A DNA stretch of 64,000 bases from an uncultured Clostridia bacterium (GCA_948440265.1 CAOJOK010000001.1:412187-476186); one strand, 5' to 3'; positions 9,578 through 19,087 are shown, counted from the first letter of the stretch. Program-made: numbers and translations. Notes: generated by a model not told the origin, from the sequence alone.

Positions 9578-10933
9578 TTATTTTAAAGTAAAGCCTATCT
9601 CTTTCAGTTTTTTGCTGTTATAGTCTATGACCGAAATAAGGCGGTCGAAAATCTTTTTGGCTTCGGCTTTGTCCGATATTATTCTGGGCACGCCTGCATC
9701 GTATATATCGGAATGGGTATAGAAGTTTCTGCGCGCGAAATATTCGGTGTACAGCGCGCTCATAACTTCGTTGTACACCACGCTGTCTATACGCTTTCTG
9801 TACCCCGATTTCAGTCTGTAATTGCCGTCGTCGTCCTTTTCATAGCCCTGACCTATCATCTTGACTTCTATGCCGCGTGCGCGCTGTAAGTCGCTTATGA
9901 ACTTCTCCAAGCCCCTGTACGGCGGCGTTAAAAGCGAGGAATAGTCGGACAGCTTCGTGTCGTTGTTTATGTCCACAAGACCTATCGCAAGGTCAATCTT
10001 CGACTGCTCGCACAAAAAGTCGAATGCGTTGGGCAGAAGTTTTTTCAGACGGCGCTGAACCGCGCTCTGCGTGTTTGCAGTATTCTTTACTCCGTCGTTT
10101 TTCTTGGGCGCGGTAAGCTCTATATGAGAGCCGACGGCGCTTTTGAAGTCCGTATCTTTGGATATCAAAACCTGTACTTCGGAAAACAGGTAACTGCGTT
10201 TGCCCTGCATCTGAATGACCTGTTTTTTCGGCAGATAGCGGAGAATTACCTTTTGGGAGTCCTTGCCGCTGACAATATACGTTTCCGTTTCGTCGGGCTT
10301 GCCCCTGCCCGTTGCGCTCTCCGTTTTATACGTTACGCCGCGCATTGCCTTTATGGCTTTTAACGCGTCGTCCAGCCGTTTACGGGCATAGTTCTTCACA
10401 GCATAGCCGTTTTTATATTCCGCGTTTACTGTTTCCGAGGGTTTTTCCTGCGGCTTGGGCTCTATCTTCTTCTCCTGCGGTTTTACGGGCGGCTGTGCCT
10501 TTTTGTCCTTTTTGACAATCTGTTTGGACGGCTGTTTTGCAGGCAGAGTATTTCCCTTTTCCGCTTTCTTGGACGGCAATGAGGAAACACCCTTATGCTG
10601 AACGGGCAAGCGGCTTTTTCCGCTTTCGCGCTTATCGCTCTCCGATTCGCTTAAAATGGAGTCGCGCTTTACATACAGCTGTTTGAACCGCTCCAAGACG
10701 TTCGGCAAGGCGGTGAGCGATATTTTTTCCGCTTTGGTGTCGTACACCACTACGCATTTGTCTTTGCCTTCCGAAAACTTGTATATGATGAAATGGTTCT
10801 TTTCGTCGGCTGGCGTGTATGACGTCTGCGCCACCTGCGGCACTGTTTTGACCGCATTTATGAAGCCGAGAAAGTCGGCTTGCTGTGCCTTTATGTCGAA
10901 CTTGACATTATTATCTTTGACGGGAGTATCCAT
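9578..10933 (-). CDS. RnlA-like HEPN ribonuclease (orphan toxin or antiphage RNase candidate)
   Basis: About 451 residues. The C-terminal third resembles the toxin RnlA/LsoA (RNase LS): a DYSSLL-x-PPYRGLEKF segment corresponding to DYCMLLYPELRTIEGVL of E. coli RnlA, and a YFARRNFYTHSD stretch matching its RX4H active-site motif (here RNFYTH, about R402/H407), followed by PRIISDKAEAKKIFDRL like RMISDMARL. N-terminal residues 10-95 and about 165-260 look like two alpha/beta repeats as in the RnlA N-terminal and repeated domains. They are separated here by a Lys/Pro-rich linker. HEPN enzymes of this type are metal-independent RNases. No RnlB-type antitoxin is adjacent. An in-frame TTG at 10948 lies right on the GGAGG, so the ATG at 10933 is preferred although its spacing is long. 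Confidence 0.65.
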   Translation of the reverse strand: MDTPVKDNNVKFDIKAQQADFLGFINAVKTVPQVAQTSYTPADEKNHFIIYKFSEGKDKCVVVYDTKAEKISLTALPNVLERFKQLYVKRDSILSESESDKRESGKSRLPVQHKGVSSLPSKKAEKGNTLPAKQPSKQIVKKDKKAQPPVKPQEKKIEPKPQEKPSETVNAEYKNGYAVKNYARKRLDDALKAIKAMRGVTYKTESATGRGKPDETETYIVSGKDSQKVILRYLPKKQVIQMQGKRSYLFSEVQVLISKDTDFKSAVGSHIELTAPKKNDGVKNTANTQSAVQRRLKKLLPNAFDFLCEQSKIDLAIGLVDINNDTKLSDYSSLLTPPYRGLEKFISDLQRARGIEVKMIGQGYEKDDDGNYRLKSGYRKRIDSVVYNEVMSALYTEYFARRNFYTHSDIYDAGVPRIISDKAEAKKIFDRLISVIDYNSKKLKEIGFTLK

Positions 10934-10995
10934 CGGGTTTTTCGGCAACCTCCGTTTCTATTGCAAAGTCTTTCAAGATTTTTCGACCGATATAA

Positions 10996-11027
10996 GATTA
11001 AGCGGCTCATATCAAAGCCGCTTAATC
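10996..11027. terminator. Perfect 12-bp hairpin between two minus-strand genes
   Basis: GATTAAGCGGCT and AGCCGCTTAATC pair fully with an 8-nt loop, just after the stop of the surface-protein gene. T content after it is modest on both strands, so termination may be weak. Confidence 0.55.
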
Positions 11028-11049
11028 GGGTGTTTGTATTTATGACGGA

Positions 11050-14000
11050 TTATTTGCCCGTCTTTTCCGTTTTGACTCTGCGCTTGCGGAACAGTACGAA
11101 GTACAGTATTACCGCCGCGATGAGCACTACGCCGACAACGATAAGCACGGTGCTGATTGCCGCTATCGAGAACGGGCTCTTTGCCGTCTTGCCGGACACG
11201 GTGATTTTCTCTCTGTAAGTCGTCACGTTGCCGAGTTTGTCGTACACTTCGTACTTGATTTCGTACGTTCCGGACTTCGTCAAGGTTATCTTCGTGTTGC
11301 TGTCTTTCTGCTCCAAATCTCTGTATCTGGTACCCGTGCCGTCAATCGTAGCTTCGCTTACGACTTCGTTGCTGGGGTCATAGAGAGTCTTGACATAACG
11401 GAAATCGCCCTGGCTTTCATTCTCGTCGAGGCTTGCGGTGTCGATAACGATTTTACCGAACTTGAACTCCGCGCCCTGCTGACGGTTTGCCTGGAACGCG
11501 TCCGTGTAAGAAACGCTGAACGCAGGTCCTCTGACGTCGCCGACATATATAATCTTTTCCGTGGAAACGGACTCGCCGTTTACCGTGCCGGTTATGATTA
11601 CTTTGTATTCGCCGTCGTTCTTCGCCGTGAACTTGTAGGTGTTCGTATCTTCGTCGTACGTCGTTTCGATAGTACCGCCGGAACCGCTTCCGCCGAGCTT
11701 GCTGCTGTAACGCACTCTGACTTCGACTTCGCCCATTCCGTTTGCGTTGTACGCCACTATGGACGGCAACGTGATTTCCGAACCCTTTGCCTTATAAGTG
11801 GGCATAACGTCCTGTATTTCGATTACGGGAGCGTCGCTGTCCGTGAAGCTGACCGTATATGCCGTGCAACCTGCAACGTCGGTCTGCACTTCGTTATCCA
11901 CAACGCTGCTTCCGCTGACTTCGACATAACCTTCCGTTATCTCGTACGAAGAAGCCGTCTTTGCCGTGAATTCCTTGCCCATAACGGAATATCTGCTGCC
12001 CTTGACTTTGTAAGCCATATGGTAGGTCTTGCCTTCGCCGCCGGGTATGGTCAGTTCCTTGCAACGGAAAGAATACGTTGCGTTTATGCTGCCCTTCGTC
12101 GGTACGGTAGCCGCCGTCGTGGACGTGCCGTCGTCGCTTCCCTTTTCCACTTCTATGAGAGCCACTCTGACAATGTTCTTGCCCGTCAAGTCGAATGCGC
12201 GAACGCTGACCTGATAGACGCCTGCTTGAGAAGGCTTGAAGCTGATGTTTCTTACGACTATCTGATTGTCTGCGACACTGTAATAATGTTCGGACTCTAC
12301 GTCGTTTACATACTTGCCGTCGGCGGTGTTCTTTACCGAGAACTCATAGCCCGTGTACGGACGGAAGTCGGCATTGCCTACGTCGATTTTGAACGAACCG
12401 AGTTCTGCAACCGCGTTGGTCTTGAACTTACTGCCGTCGGTATTTTGAGTTTTGATATCGAAGTTTGCCGCAGGCATAGCGAAGCTTACGTTTTCGCTTT
12501 CGGAACTGAACACTTTAACGTCTGCCGAATCGGTCTTGCTGTAACCGAGCTTGTCCTTTACCGTAAGGGTAAGCGTTATCGTGTTATCGCCTGCTATCAA
12601 GAGCTCTTCTTTCTTATCGTTTACGAGATAGAATTTGTTTTCTTTCTCCACTATGTCGAGCACTTCGCCGCCGCTGACATTCAACGCTTTCTCTGCATCT
12701 GTTTCAGCCGCACTTTTCAAAGTGTATTCGATTTGCGGTCTGGTGTCGTCGCGCTTGCTTGCAACGCGCGTGGGAACGGTGAAGGTTTCGCCGTCAACCG
12801 CCACGAGATATGCGGGAGCGTCTTCGATTTTGGCTTCTATCGAGTCGACGCCTGCCGTATCTTCGTATTCTTCTTCGACAGTGATTTTATAGGTTTTGTA
12901 CGAACGATTCGGCTTTGCGTCGCGCGCCGTGTATTCCACGGTGTAATCGCCTACGCCGTTGTCGTGCGTGTGAACTTCGGAGAACAGGAACTCCAAGTCT
13001 TTGAATTTATACTTTTCGCCTGCAGCGCCGTAAGTGGAATCGCTTCCCGTGAACTCCTCGTTTTCGTCGAGAATGTTATCGAAGCTGATAACCGTCTTGT
13101 TTGCGTTGTCGGTGTTATCCGTGATTTTGAAGGATACGGTCACATTCTTTGCGCCGTTGTTGTCAACAACTACGGGCATAGGGAATTTGATTGCCGCACT
13201 TGCATCATCTTCGCCTTTCTTGACTCTTACGCCCCACTTCTCGGGAATCTGATAATCGTTGATTTCCTTGAACACGGGAGCCGTCGTATCGGATACGTTT
13301 ATGGTATACTCGTGAGCCGTGGACTGATTGCCGGCGTCGTCGTGCGCCTGATACGTGACGACGTATCTGCCGACCTGCGTCGGATAGAAGCTCATTTTCT
13401 TATTGTTGTCGAATATTTCTTTCTCGGCTTTGACAACGGGCTTGCCGTCTGCGTCGAGCTTTACATATTCGTCTTCAACTTCGACCTGAGGAACTTCTTC
13501 GTCGCCGAAAGTTACCTTTACGGTTATCTGAACGTTCTTATCCCAGTTGTCGGTTGCGGTAGCCGTCGGAAGCGTGAACTTTCTGTTCAGCGATGCGTTC
13601 TCGGCTACGTTGACGGTATTGAGATTGGGTCTCTCCTCGTCCTTGAAACCGGAAGCGTCCTGAACGGTCACTTCGAAATCCTGCGTATAGACCTTGGAGT
13701 AGCCCTTGAACTTCGCGAAATACGTCACATACAGCTTACCTGCAAAGTTGTCCAACTTTATCTTGTCGGTGCCGTTTGCCGTATACTCGGTGTCGTTGAG
13801 GCTGGTCTTTACTTTAACGACTGCGTCGTCCTTATGCCACACGTTGTCTTCGTCGTAATAGCCGAGTTCAGCGGACGGGAACACGATTTCCGAACCCGTC
13901 GTCGTGACGGTGGGAATGGTGGCTCCGCCGTACAAAACGCTTATCGTATAATCTTCGTCTACATAGCTCTTTACGTCGAAATCGTAGCTGTACTCTTTAT

Positions 14001-14307
14001 TTGCGGAATCTTTCTGTTTATAGGAAACGGTATACACACCGACCTGCTCGGCAACAACGTCGCCTGCGGCAGTCGCAACGGTCTTTCCGTTGGGTGCGGT
14101 TACCGTTATTTCCGTGCCTGCGGTTGCCGCGGGTACGTTGAACGATTCACCGTATTTAACCTTGCTTACGACCTCTACTTTCGACAGATATTCGTCGTTG
14201 GCGCCGACGTTCAGAGCGAACGCGGAAAAGCTCAACGTGCCGACCGTCAAGGTCATCGTCAGCATCATTATAATTAAAGTCATACAGATGCGTTTGATTG
14301 TCTTCAT
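11050..14307 (-). CDS. Large membrane-anchored surface protein with Ig-like/cadherin-like repeats
   Basis: A 1085-residue exported protein. It has an N-terminal signal (MKTIKRICMTLIIMMLTMTL up to SAFA). About ten beta-rich repeats follow with motifs such as GRYVVTYQAHDDAGN, GVYQVSVRAFDLTGKN and GTYEIKYEVYDKLGNV, the strand F-G pattern of bacterial Ig-like/HYR domains. A C-terminal membrane segment (ISTVLIVVGVVLIAAVILYF) is followed by a short Arg/Lys tail, placing the repeats outside. There is no LPxTG sorting signal. It is probably an adhesin or structural surface protein; the ligand is unknown. It has its own consensus promoter, and GGAG lies about 12 nt before the ATG. The 752-codon open frame on the opposite strand is a shadow produced by codon bias. 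Confidence 0.8.
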   Translation of the reverse strand: MKTIKRICMTLIIMMLTMTLTVGTLSFSAFALNVGANDEYLSKVEVVSKVKYGESFNVPAATAGTEITVTAPNGKTVATAAGDVVAEQVGVYTVSYKQKDSANKEYSYDFDVKSYVDEDYTISVLYGGATIPTVTTTGSEIVFPSAELGYYDEDNVWHKDDAVVKVKTSLNDTEYTANGTDKIKLDNFAGKLYVTYFAKFKGYSKVYTQDFEVTVQDASGFKDEERPNLNTVNVAENASLNRKFTLPTATATDNWDKNVQITVKVTFGDEEVPQVEVEDEYVKLDADGKPVVKAEKEIFDNNKKMSFYPTQVGRYVVTYQAHDDAGNQSTAHEYTINVSDTTAPVFKEINDYQIPEKWGVRVKKGEDDASAAIKFPMPVVVDNNGAKNVTVSFKITDNTDNANKTVISFDNILDENEEFTGSDSTYGAAGEKYKFKDLEFLFSEVHTHDNGVGDYTVEYTARDAKPNRSYKTYKITVEEEYEDTAGVDSIEAKIEDAPAYLVAVDGETFTVPTRVASKRDDTRPQIEYTLKSAAETDAEKALNVSGGEVLDIVEKENKFYLVNDKKEELLIAGDNTITLTLTVKDKLGYSKTDSADVKVFSSESENVSFAMPAANFDIKTQNTDGSKFKTNAVAELGSFKIDVGNADFRPYTGYEFSVKNTADGKYVNDVESEHYYSVADNQIVVRNISFKPSQAGVYQVSVRAFDLTGKNIVRVALIEVEKGSDDGTSTTAATVPTKGSINATYSFRCKELTIPGGEGKTYHMAYKVKGSRYSVMGKEFTAKTASSYEITEGYVEVSGSSVVDNEVQTDVAGCTAYTVSFTDSDAPVIEIQDVMPTYKAKGSEITLPSIVAYNANGMGEVEVRVRYSSKLGGSGSGGTIETTYDEDTNTYKFTAKNDGEYKVIITGTVNGESVSTEKIIYVGDVRGPAFSVSYTDAFQANRQQGAEFKFGKIVIDTASLDENESQGDFRYVKTLYDPSNEVVSEATIDGTGTRYRDLEQKDSNTKITLTKSGTYEIKYEVYDKLGNVTTYREKITVSGKTAKSPFSIAAISTVLIVVGVVLIAAVILYFVLFRKRRVKTEKTGK

Positions 14308-14358
14308 TTAACTCGATATCTCCTGTGAATTTCATCTATTTTTAGACGTAACGCTATG

Positions 14359-14387
14359 ATTATACAATTTAACATACAATTTGTCAA
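14359..14387 (-). promoter_or_regulatory. Consensus promoter of the surface-protein gene
   Basis: Minus strand: TTGACA (14387-14382), 17 bp, TATAAT (14364-14359). Perfect match, implying strong expression. Confidence 0.85.
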
Positions 14388-14469
14388 ATAAAATCACGCC
14401 GTCTTGACAAAGTTATTATTTCTCCGCGCCGAAAAAAATATGTGACGCTTATTCAAACCTTAAATAAAA

Positions 14470-15738
14470 CTATTTTATCACGCGCAAAGTCGTGTTCAGT
14501 TTTTTGACGCCGCTTAAAGATTCGAGCTTTTCCGTCGCCGACCTTATCGCCCTTTCTTTAGTCGTATGCGTGAGTATGATTATCTCCGCCTGTCCTGCCG
14601 CCGCCGCTTGCTGCTGCATTTTGCCGATACTGATTCCGCAGTCGCCGAACACCTTTGCTATGGAGGCGAGTATGCCCGGCTTGTCCGCCACAGTCAAAGA
14701 CAGATAGTACTCCGACGAGAAGTCGTCCGCAAGAGAAACGGCGCCGTTTCCGAAATCGGGGCGGAAAGGCTCTTCCCTGTTTGCGCAGTAAACTATATCG
14801 CTGACAATGGCGCTTGCCGTCGGGTGCGCGCCTGCGCCCTTGCCGTAAAGCATTATCTCGTCCACGAAGTCGCCCTTCAAAAACACCGCGTTGAATGCGC
14901 CGCGAACCGACGAGAGCGGATGACTGTCCGGCACAAACGCCGGATGAACTCTCGCTTCCGCGCTTCCGTCGGAATTCATTCTGCCTATCGCAAGCAGTTT
15001 CAGCGTGTAGCCCATACTTCTACCCACGGCTATGTCTTTCGGCGTCACTTTGGCGATACCCTCTCTGTACACGCCCGAGAGCGGCACTCTCGTATGGAAA
15101 GCCAGCGAGGCGAGTATGGAAAGTTTGTACGCCGCGTCGAAGCCGTCCACGTCCGCGGTCGGGTCGAACTCCGCATATCCGAGCTTCTGCGCTTCTTTAA
15201 GCGCCGCCGCATACGTCGAACCGTCTTCCGTCATCTTGGTCAGAATGTAGTTCGTTGTGCCGTTGATTATGCCCATTATCTCGGTTATGCGGTTTGCCTG
15301 CATACTGTCCGTGAGCGTTCTTATAATCGGCACTCCGCCGACGCAGCTCGCTTCGAAATACAGTCCGGCTCCGCCCTCTTTCGCCGCTTCTTCCAACTCG
15401 TCGAAGCGTTTTGCAAGCAGTTCCTTATTTGCGGTCACGACGTTCTTTCCGCTTTTGAGCGCCTTTATTATAAACGTGCCGGCAGGCTCCAATCCGCCCA
15501 TAGTTTCCACCACTACGGAAATGTCGTCGTCCCTTATTATTTCGTCTATACTGCCTGCGAACTTTTCGGCAGGCACTCCGCGCGAAACGAGCACGTCTTT
15601 CGAGCGGTCGAGCACTTTAACCACTTCCGCGTCCACGCCGTAGCCCGACGCAATGACGTCGCGGTTGCGCGTCAGCACTTCGTATGTGCCGCCGCCCACC
15701 GTGCCGAGTCCCATAATAGCGACTTTGATTTTTTTCAT
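14470..15738 (-). CDS. hom: Homoserine dehydrogenase with ACT domain
   Basis: A 422-residue enzyme that reduces aspartate semialdehyde to homoserine for threonine and methionine synthesis. It has the Rossmann motif GLGTVGGGTYEVL, the catalytic region GIINGTTNYILTKM with AEFDPTADVDGFDAAYK, and a C-terminal ACT domain (LSLTVADKPGILASIAKVFGD). The ACT domain in this family senses threonine, so feedback inhibition is likely. Its start overlaps the coaX stop by 4 nt (ATGA), placing it third in a panT-coaX-hom operon. Length and motifs are normal. Confidence 0.96.
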   Translation of the reverse strand: MKKIKVAIMGLGTVGGGTYEVLTRNRDVIASGYGVDAEVVKVLDRSKDVLVSRGVPAEKFAGSIDEIIRDDDISVVVETMGGLEPAGTFIIKALKSGKNVVTANKELLAKRFDELEEAAKEGGAGLYFEASCVGGVPIIRTLTDSMQANRITEIMGIINGTTNYILTKMTEDGSTYAAALKEAQKLGYAEFDPTADVDGFDAAYKLSILASLAFHTRVPLSGVYREGIAKVTPKDIAVGRSMGYTLKLLAIGRMNSDGSAEARVHPAFVPDSHPLSSVRGAFNAVFLKGDFVDEIMLYGKGAGAHPTASAIVSDIVYCANREEPFRPDFGNGAVSLADDFSSEYYLSLTVADKPGILASIAKVFGDCGISIGKMQQQAAAAGQAEIIILTHTTKERAIRSATEKLESLSGVKKLNTTLRVIK

Positions 15739-16520
15739 AACGTACCTCCCGCGTTCATTTTATATATCACGTTCAAACCGCGAAGCGTCAGCGTTCTGTC
15801 CACGACGTCGATGACGTTGCTTTTTGCCGCCACTATTTCTGACAGTCCGCCGGTTGCGATGACCTTTATATCGTCGCAGTTCATTTCGCTCTTTATTCCT
15901 TTTATGATGTATTCCACCATTCCGACGTATCCGAAAATCAGTCCCGACTGCATATTGGTTATCGTCGTTTTTCCTATTGTTTTTTCGGGTACGGAAAGCT
16001 CCACTTTCGGCAGCTTGGACGCGCTTTTGGTCAACGCGTCGGACGCCGTTTTCAGTCCGAGGCTTATTGCGCCGCCGAGAAATTCGCCTTTGCCGCTTAT
16101 CGCGTTGAACGTCGTCGCCGTTCCGCAGTCCATAACTATGCACGGACCGCCGTATGTGTAATACGCCGCGACCGAGCCGACTATTCTGTCCGAGCCGACT
16201 TCTTTGGGATTGTCGTACTTGATGTTCAGACCCGTTTTCAGTCCTGCCCCGACTATCATCGGTTTTTTGTCGAAATAGAAGCGAATCAAATGTTCGAACG
16301 TATAGTTCATATTCGGGTTCACGCTGCTCATAATCGCGCCGTCTATCATATCGGGCGATATGCCGCGCTCGCGCAGGATATTCTTTATATACATTCCGTA
16401 CTCGTCGCCCGTCTTATTCACGGACGAGGACAGGCGCAGAGAGCTGACCAATTTATCTTTGTCGAACACGCCGCATTTGACGTTGGTATTTCCTATATCT
16501 ATGGCAAGTATCAAATTCAA
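15735..16520 (-). CDS. coaX: Type III pantothenate kinase
   Basis: A 261-residue ASKHA-fold kinase phosphorylating pantothenate, the first step of coenzyme A synthesis. The phosphate-binding loop AIDIGNTNVKCGVFD opens the protein, GSDRIVGSVAAYYTYGGPCIVMDCGTAT holds the family Asp and Gly-rich segments, and GGAISLGLKTASDALTKSASKLP follows. Type III kinases are not inhibited by CoA and often need a monovalent cation. It overlaps hom and abuts the PanT-like transporter, which fits a vitamin uptake and activation unit. Confidence 0.95.
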   Translation of the reverse strand: MNLILAIDIGNTNVKCGVFDKDKLVSSLRLSSSVNKTGDEYGMYIKNILRERGISPDMIDGAIMSSVNPNMNYTFEHLIRFYFDKKPMIVGAGLKTGLNIKYDNPKEVGSDRIVGSVAAYYTYGGPCIVMDCGTATTFNAISGKGEFLGGAISLGLKTASDALTKSASKLPKVELSVPEKTIGKTTITNMQSGLIFGYVGMVEYIIKGIKSEMNCDDIKVIATGGLSEIVAAKSNVIDVVDRTLTLRGLNVIYKMNAGGTL

Positions 16521-17068
16521 GCTCCTTTCCGCTCTTTTATTTTATACATAACCGCGGCTATCGGCGGCAAAAGCGCCACGTTTACGGTAAGCTCTATCGC
16601 GCCCGATATCAGCATTGTCACGGCATACAGGTACACCGTCGTATCACCGAACTCGAATGACGGCATACACAACAGCAAAAGCGACACCACGAACGCCGTA
16701 TTCGCTATACTGCCGACTGCCGCAGAAACGCCGACGGGCAGTAATTTTTTCAGTCTGCCTTCCTTTTTTATCAGTTTATCCGTCAGCTTATACGCGCCGT
16801 GCGCCAGCACGCCTATGGGCAGTCTTGCAACTATCGGTATCCAGGGCTGTGCCACGAATGCCGCCGACACTATGGAGCTGCCGCCCATAAACGAGTATAA
16901 CAGCGACACGACCCCGAAAAACAGCGATATTACAAACGACGTCTTATAGTTTGTCGTCACGCACGCAAGCAGCAGCGGCAACAAAAACACATACGGCAGC
17001 AGTCCGAATACCAGCGTCAACGCCAGATATACCGCACAGAGCGCAATGCCCTTGGCTTTACTTTCCAT
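16517..17068 (-). CDS. ECF transporter S component, probably pantothenate-specific (PanT-like)
   Basis: A 183-residue protein with five to six hydrophobic helices and an alanine-rich first helix typical of S components that dock on the ECF energising module. The ATG at 17068 follows GGAGG at good spacing; the frame upstream to 17194 has no membrane-protein character. It overlaps coaX by 4 nt. That pairing is the main reason to infer pantothenate as substrate, since S-component sequence alone is a poor guide. The shared EcfA/EcfA'/EcfT module is not in this window. Confidence 0.75.
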   Translation of the reverse strand: MESKAKGIALCAVYLALTLVFGLLPYVFLLPLLLACVTTNYKTSFVISLFFGVVSLLYSFMGGSSIVSAAFVAQPWIPIVARLPIGVLAHGAYKLTDKLIKKEGRLKKLLPVGVSAAVGSIANTAFVVSLLLLCMPSFEFGDTTVYLYAVTMLISGAIELTVNVALLPPIAAVMYKIKERKGA

Positions 17069-17183
17069 AATTTTGCCTCCAATGGACTCCCTTTCGGGTA
17101 GCCCTCGAACGATAAGTAATTTATTCTTCGGATACGCGGCGGTTTGGCTCGCGTTCCTTTTTTCGGTCAAGCGCCGAAAAAAA
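17069..17183 (-). other. 115-bp gap upstream of the panT-like gene
   Basis: It contains a hairpin TTTTTTCGG / CCGAAAAAA (17158-17182) just after the preceding lipoprotein stop, and a small GGGCTACCCGAAAGGGAGTCC-type stem near 17080-17100 on the minus strand. I could not match it to a known riboswitch class, and no clear promoter is visible. Confidence 0.3.
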
Positions 17184-18083
17184 TTATTTTTCAAAGAAAG
17201 ACATTCTGTCCACTTTGACTCCGCCCGTGACGAAAGTCACTTTTGCGGTGAACTCGAAATTGCCGAGCGCGGCGCCGCCCATTCCGCCGCCGCCTGCCGT
17301 TTTGAACGTGACTGCGACTTCTTTCAGGGCGCGTGCGGTGGAGCGTATTTCCACCTTACCAGCATAATTGTCCGCGCTTTGCGTCAGGTCGAAGAACTTC
17401 CACACCCCGACGTTGTCTTTGAGACGAAGAAGGGGCAGAAAATCGTTCAGCCAATCGGCGTATTTTTCTATGGACCCGCTTTTCACGTCCGCGCTTACGA
17501 CGTACGTTCCGCTCACCTTTTCGCCGCGGAAGTTCTCCATCTCGCTTTCGGGGAAAAGGCGGTTGCACTTTCTCACCAGACTGTCGGACGAGGTTTCGGA
17601 CAGCGGCTCTATAAACAAATCGGAATAGTCGTTGCCGTAAGACGAAGGCTGGCTCCAAACGTCGTTTGCGGAGTCGTAAAAGCTTTCCATATAGGTGTCG
17701 TACTTAAACGCTTCGCTGTATTGAAAGCCCGTTTCCATTTCGTCATAAAGCGGTTCGATTTTTCCCAAACTTTCCGAAAGAGAGTTTACCGCTTTCAAAC
17801 GCGCGTAAGAAGTTTTTTTATCCGACGAATAATCGTGCTTATAGACGGAGTTCATCTGAACAAATCCGTCGAGATTGCCGCCCGAAAAAGTGCCTTGCGT
17901 TTCTATGGCAAAAGTCGCCTGCTCCGCAAACGAGAAAGCCGCGCCGTCGCCTGCAAGCGAATATATGCGCGCATACTCCTCCTGCGGCGTTCTCGCAAGT
18001 CCCGAACCGTTCGAGCAGTCGCAGGCGGAAAGCGGCAAGACCGACAGCAAAACGGCAAATATCAAAGTCAGAAATTTTTTCAT
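17184..18083 (-). CDS. Lipoprotein of unknown function
   Basis: About 299 residues. It starts MKKFLTLIFAVLLSVLPLSAC with lipobox LSAC, then a Ser/Gly linker and a mostly beta-strand and helix mixed domain. An in-frame ATG three codons earlier (18092) sits only 3 nt from the GGAG, so 18083 is slightly preferred. No family is recognised. A segment near the C-terminus, GGGGMGGAALGNFEFTAKVTF, may form a flexible turn. It sits upstream of the panT-coaX-hom group but has its own promoter. It is probably anchored outside the membrane. Confidence 0.7.
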   Translation of the reverse strand: MKKFLTLIFAVLLSVLPLSACDCSNGSGLARTPQEEYARIYSLAGDGAAFSFAEQATFAIETQGTFSGGNLDGFVQMNSVYKHDYSSDKKTSYARLKAVNSLSESLGKIEPLYDEMETGFQYSEAFKYDTYMESFYDSANDVWSQPSSYGNDYSDLFIEPLSETSSDSLVRKCNRLFPESEMENFRGEKVSGTYVVSADVKSGSIEKYADWLNDFLPLLRLKDNVGVWKFFDLTQSADNYAGKVEIRSTARALKEVAVTFKTAGGGGMGGAALGNFEFTAKVTFVTGGVKVDRMSFFEK

Positions 18084-18125
18084 TATAGGCATTTGCTCCG
18101 ACTGTAAATATGTATAGTTATGTGC

Positions 18126-18154
18126 AGTATAACATATTTTAAAAAGCAAATCAA
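18126..18154 (-). promoter_or_regulatory. Promoter of the lipoprotein gene
   Basis: Minus strand: TTGATT (18154-18149), 17 bp, TATACT (18131-18126). Confidence 0.7.
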
Positions 18155-18236
18155 GAATTTTGCAATATGGAACGAGAATTTTGCAAATAAATATCTCCCT
18201 GCCCTTAAAGCCGAAGCATTTCCGACAAAGTATTTA

Positions 18237-18265
18237 TTGCCTTTTTCAGCCGTCTATGGTATTAT
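18237..18265 (+). promoter_or_regulatory. Promoter of the 261-residue hypothetical gene
   Basis: TTGCCT (18237-18242), 17 bp, TATTAT (18260-18265). The leader ends in AAAAAGGAGCG before the ATG at 18302. Confidence 0.65.
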
Positions 18266-18301
18266 ATATTTGTCGAAAGCGAAATAAAAAGGAGCGCCTT
18301 T

Positions 18302-19087
18302 ATGATTCCTATACCCAAGCATATGCGTGAGTTTGCCGTGCAGACGGCTTGCGAAAAAGACAAAATCAAATGCAGTCTGAAATGCACCTGCGGCTGTGAA
18401 AATTTTTTACTGTATAAAAACGTCAAGCCGCGCGCCGCGCTCAATGCCGCGGGCAGAGAGCGCAAGCGCATTTCCGACCTTTGGTGGCGCGAATTTGAAA
18501 AAACCGTTCCCGACGACTGCGAGTATTTTGCCAACGTATCCGACAACAGCCAAGACATTTGGGTGTTCAAAAAAGCCGATATGGAAGCATACGAAAAGCA
18601 GACCGATAAAATGATTGCCGACGGCACATACACGAAGTTTTTCGCGCATACCGAAGGTATGGAACAGGAATTGAAAAAGCTTGGATATAAAGCCGTCGCA
18701 CATATCAAGAGAAAGGAAAACGAGCCGCCTTACGAGGACTTTTACAAATATTACGAAACATTCGACAACACGGACGTTTTAAAGGTCGTTTGCTCCGACT
18801 GCGGAAAGGAATATCTGCTTTTCGACAGCCGCCTGCACGGCAACGACGCGATAGAGTCCGAGCCGGACGACACGCAGTATAAATTCAAGCAAAAACTGCC
18901 GCACAACGTTTCCGCGCCGCGCGTTTCGGTCATTATCACAAACTATTGGGATTTCGACGACATTGCTTCGAACGGCAACGAGGAGCTGACGGCGGACGAC
19001 TATTCCGAGCTCTTTCACTGCATTTCCGTTTACGCCGTCCTGCCCGACGGAAAAAAATCCGCTATACTCACGCGCGAACTCGGCTGA
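18302..19087 (+). CDS. Hypothetical cytosolic protein with two cysteine pairs
   Basis: A 261-residue charged protein without signal or membrane segment. Two similar half-motifs, CTCGCENFLLYKN near residue 30 and CSDCGKEYLLFDS near residue 165, suggest two zinc-ribbon or beta modules arising from an internal duplication. The middle is Lys/Glu-rich and helical; an Asp/Glu-rich stretch (WDFDDIASNGNEELTADD) follows. I do not recognise the family. A good ribosome site (AGGAG) and own promoter support it as a real gene. Confidence 0.7.
   Translation: MIPIPKHMREFAVQTACEKDKIKCSLKCTCGCENFLLYKNVKPRAALNAAGRERKRISDLWWREFEKTVPDDCEYFANVSDNSQDIWVFKKADMEAYEKQTDKMIADGTYTKFFAHTEGMEQELKKLGYKAVAHIKRKENEPPYEDFYKYYETFDNTDVLKVVCSDCGKEYLLFDSRLHGNDAIESEPDDTQYKFKQKLPHNVSAPRVSVIITNYWDFDDIASNGNEELTADDYSELFHCISVYAVLPDGKKSAILTRELG

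Noticed and set aside
12019..14277. A 752-codon plus-strand open frame antisense to the surface-protein gene
   Set aside because: It mirrors the codon bias of the real gene, has no ribosome site, and its product is compositionally odd (rich in Arg, Val, Phe). The minus-strand gene has signal peptide, repeats, anchor and promoter.
17069..17183. Vitamin or preQ1-type riboswitch before the PanT-like gene
   Set aside because: Small hairpins exist, but I could not match any conserved riboswitch core, and no promoter is visible.
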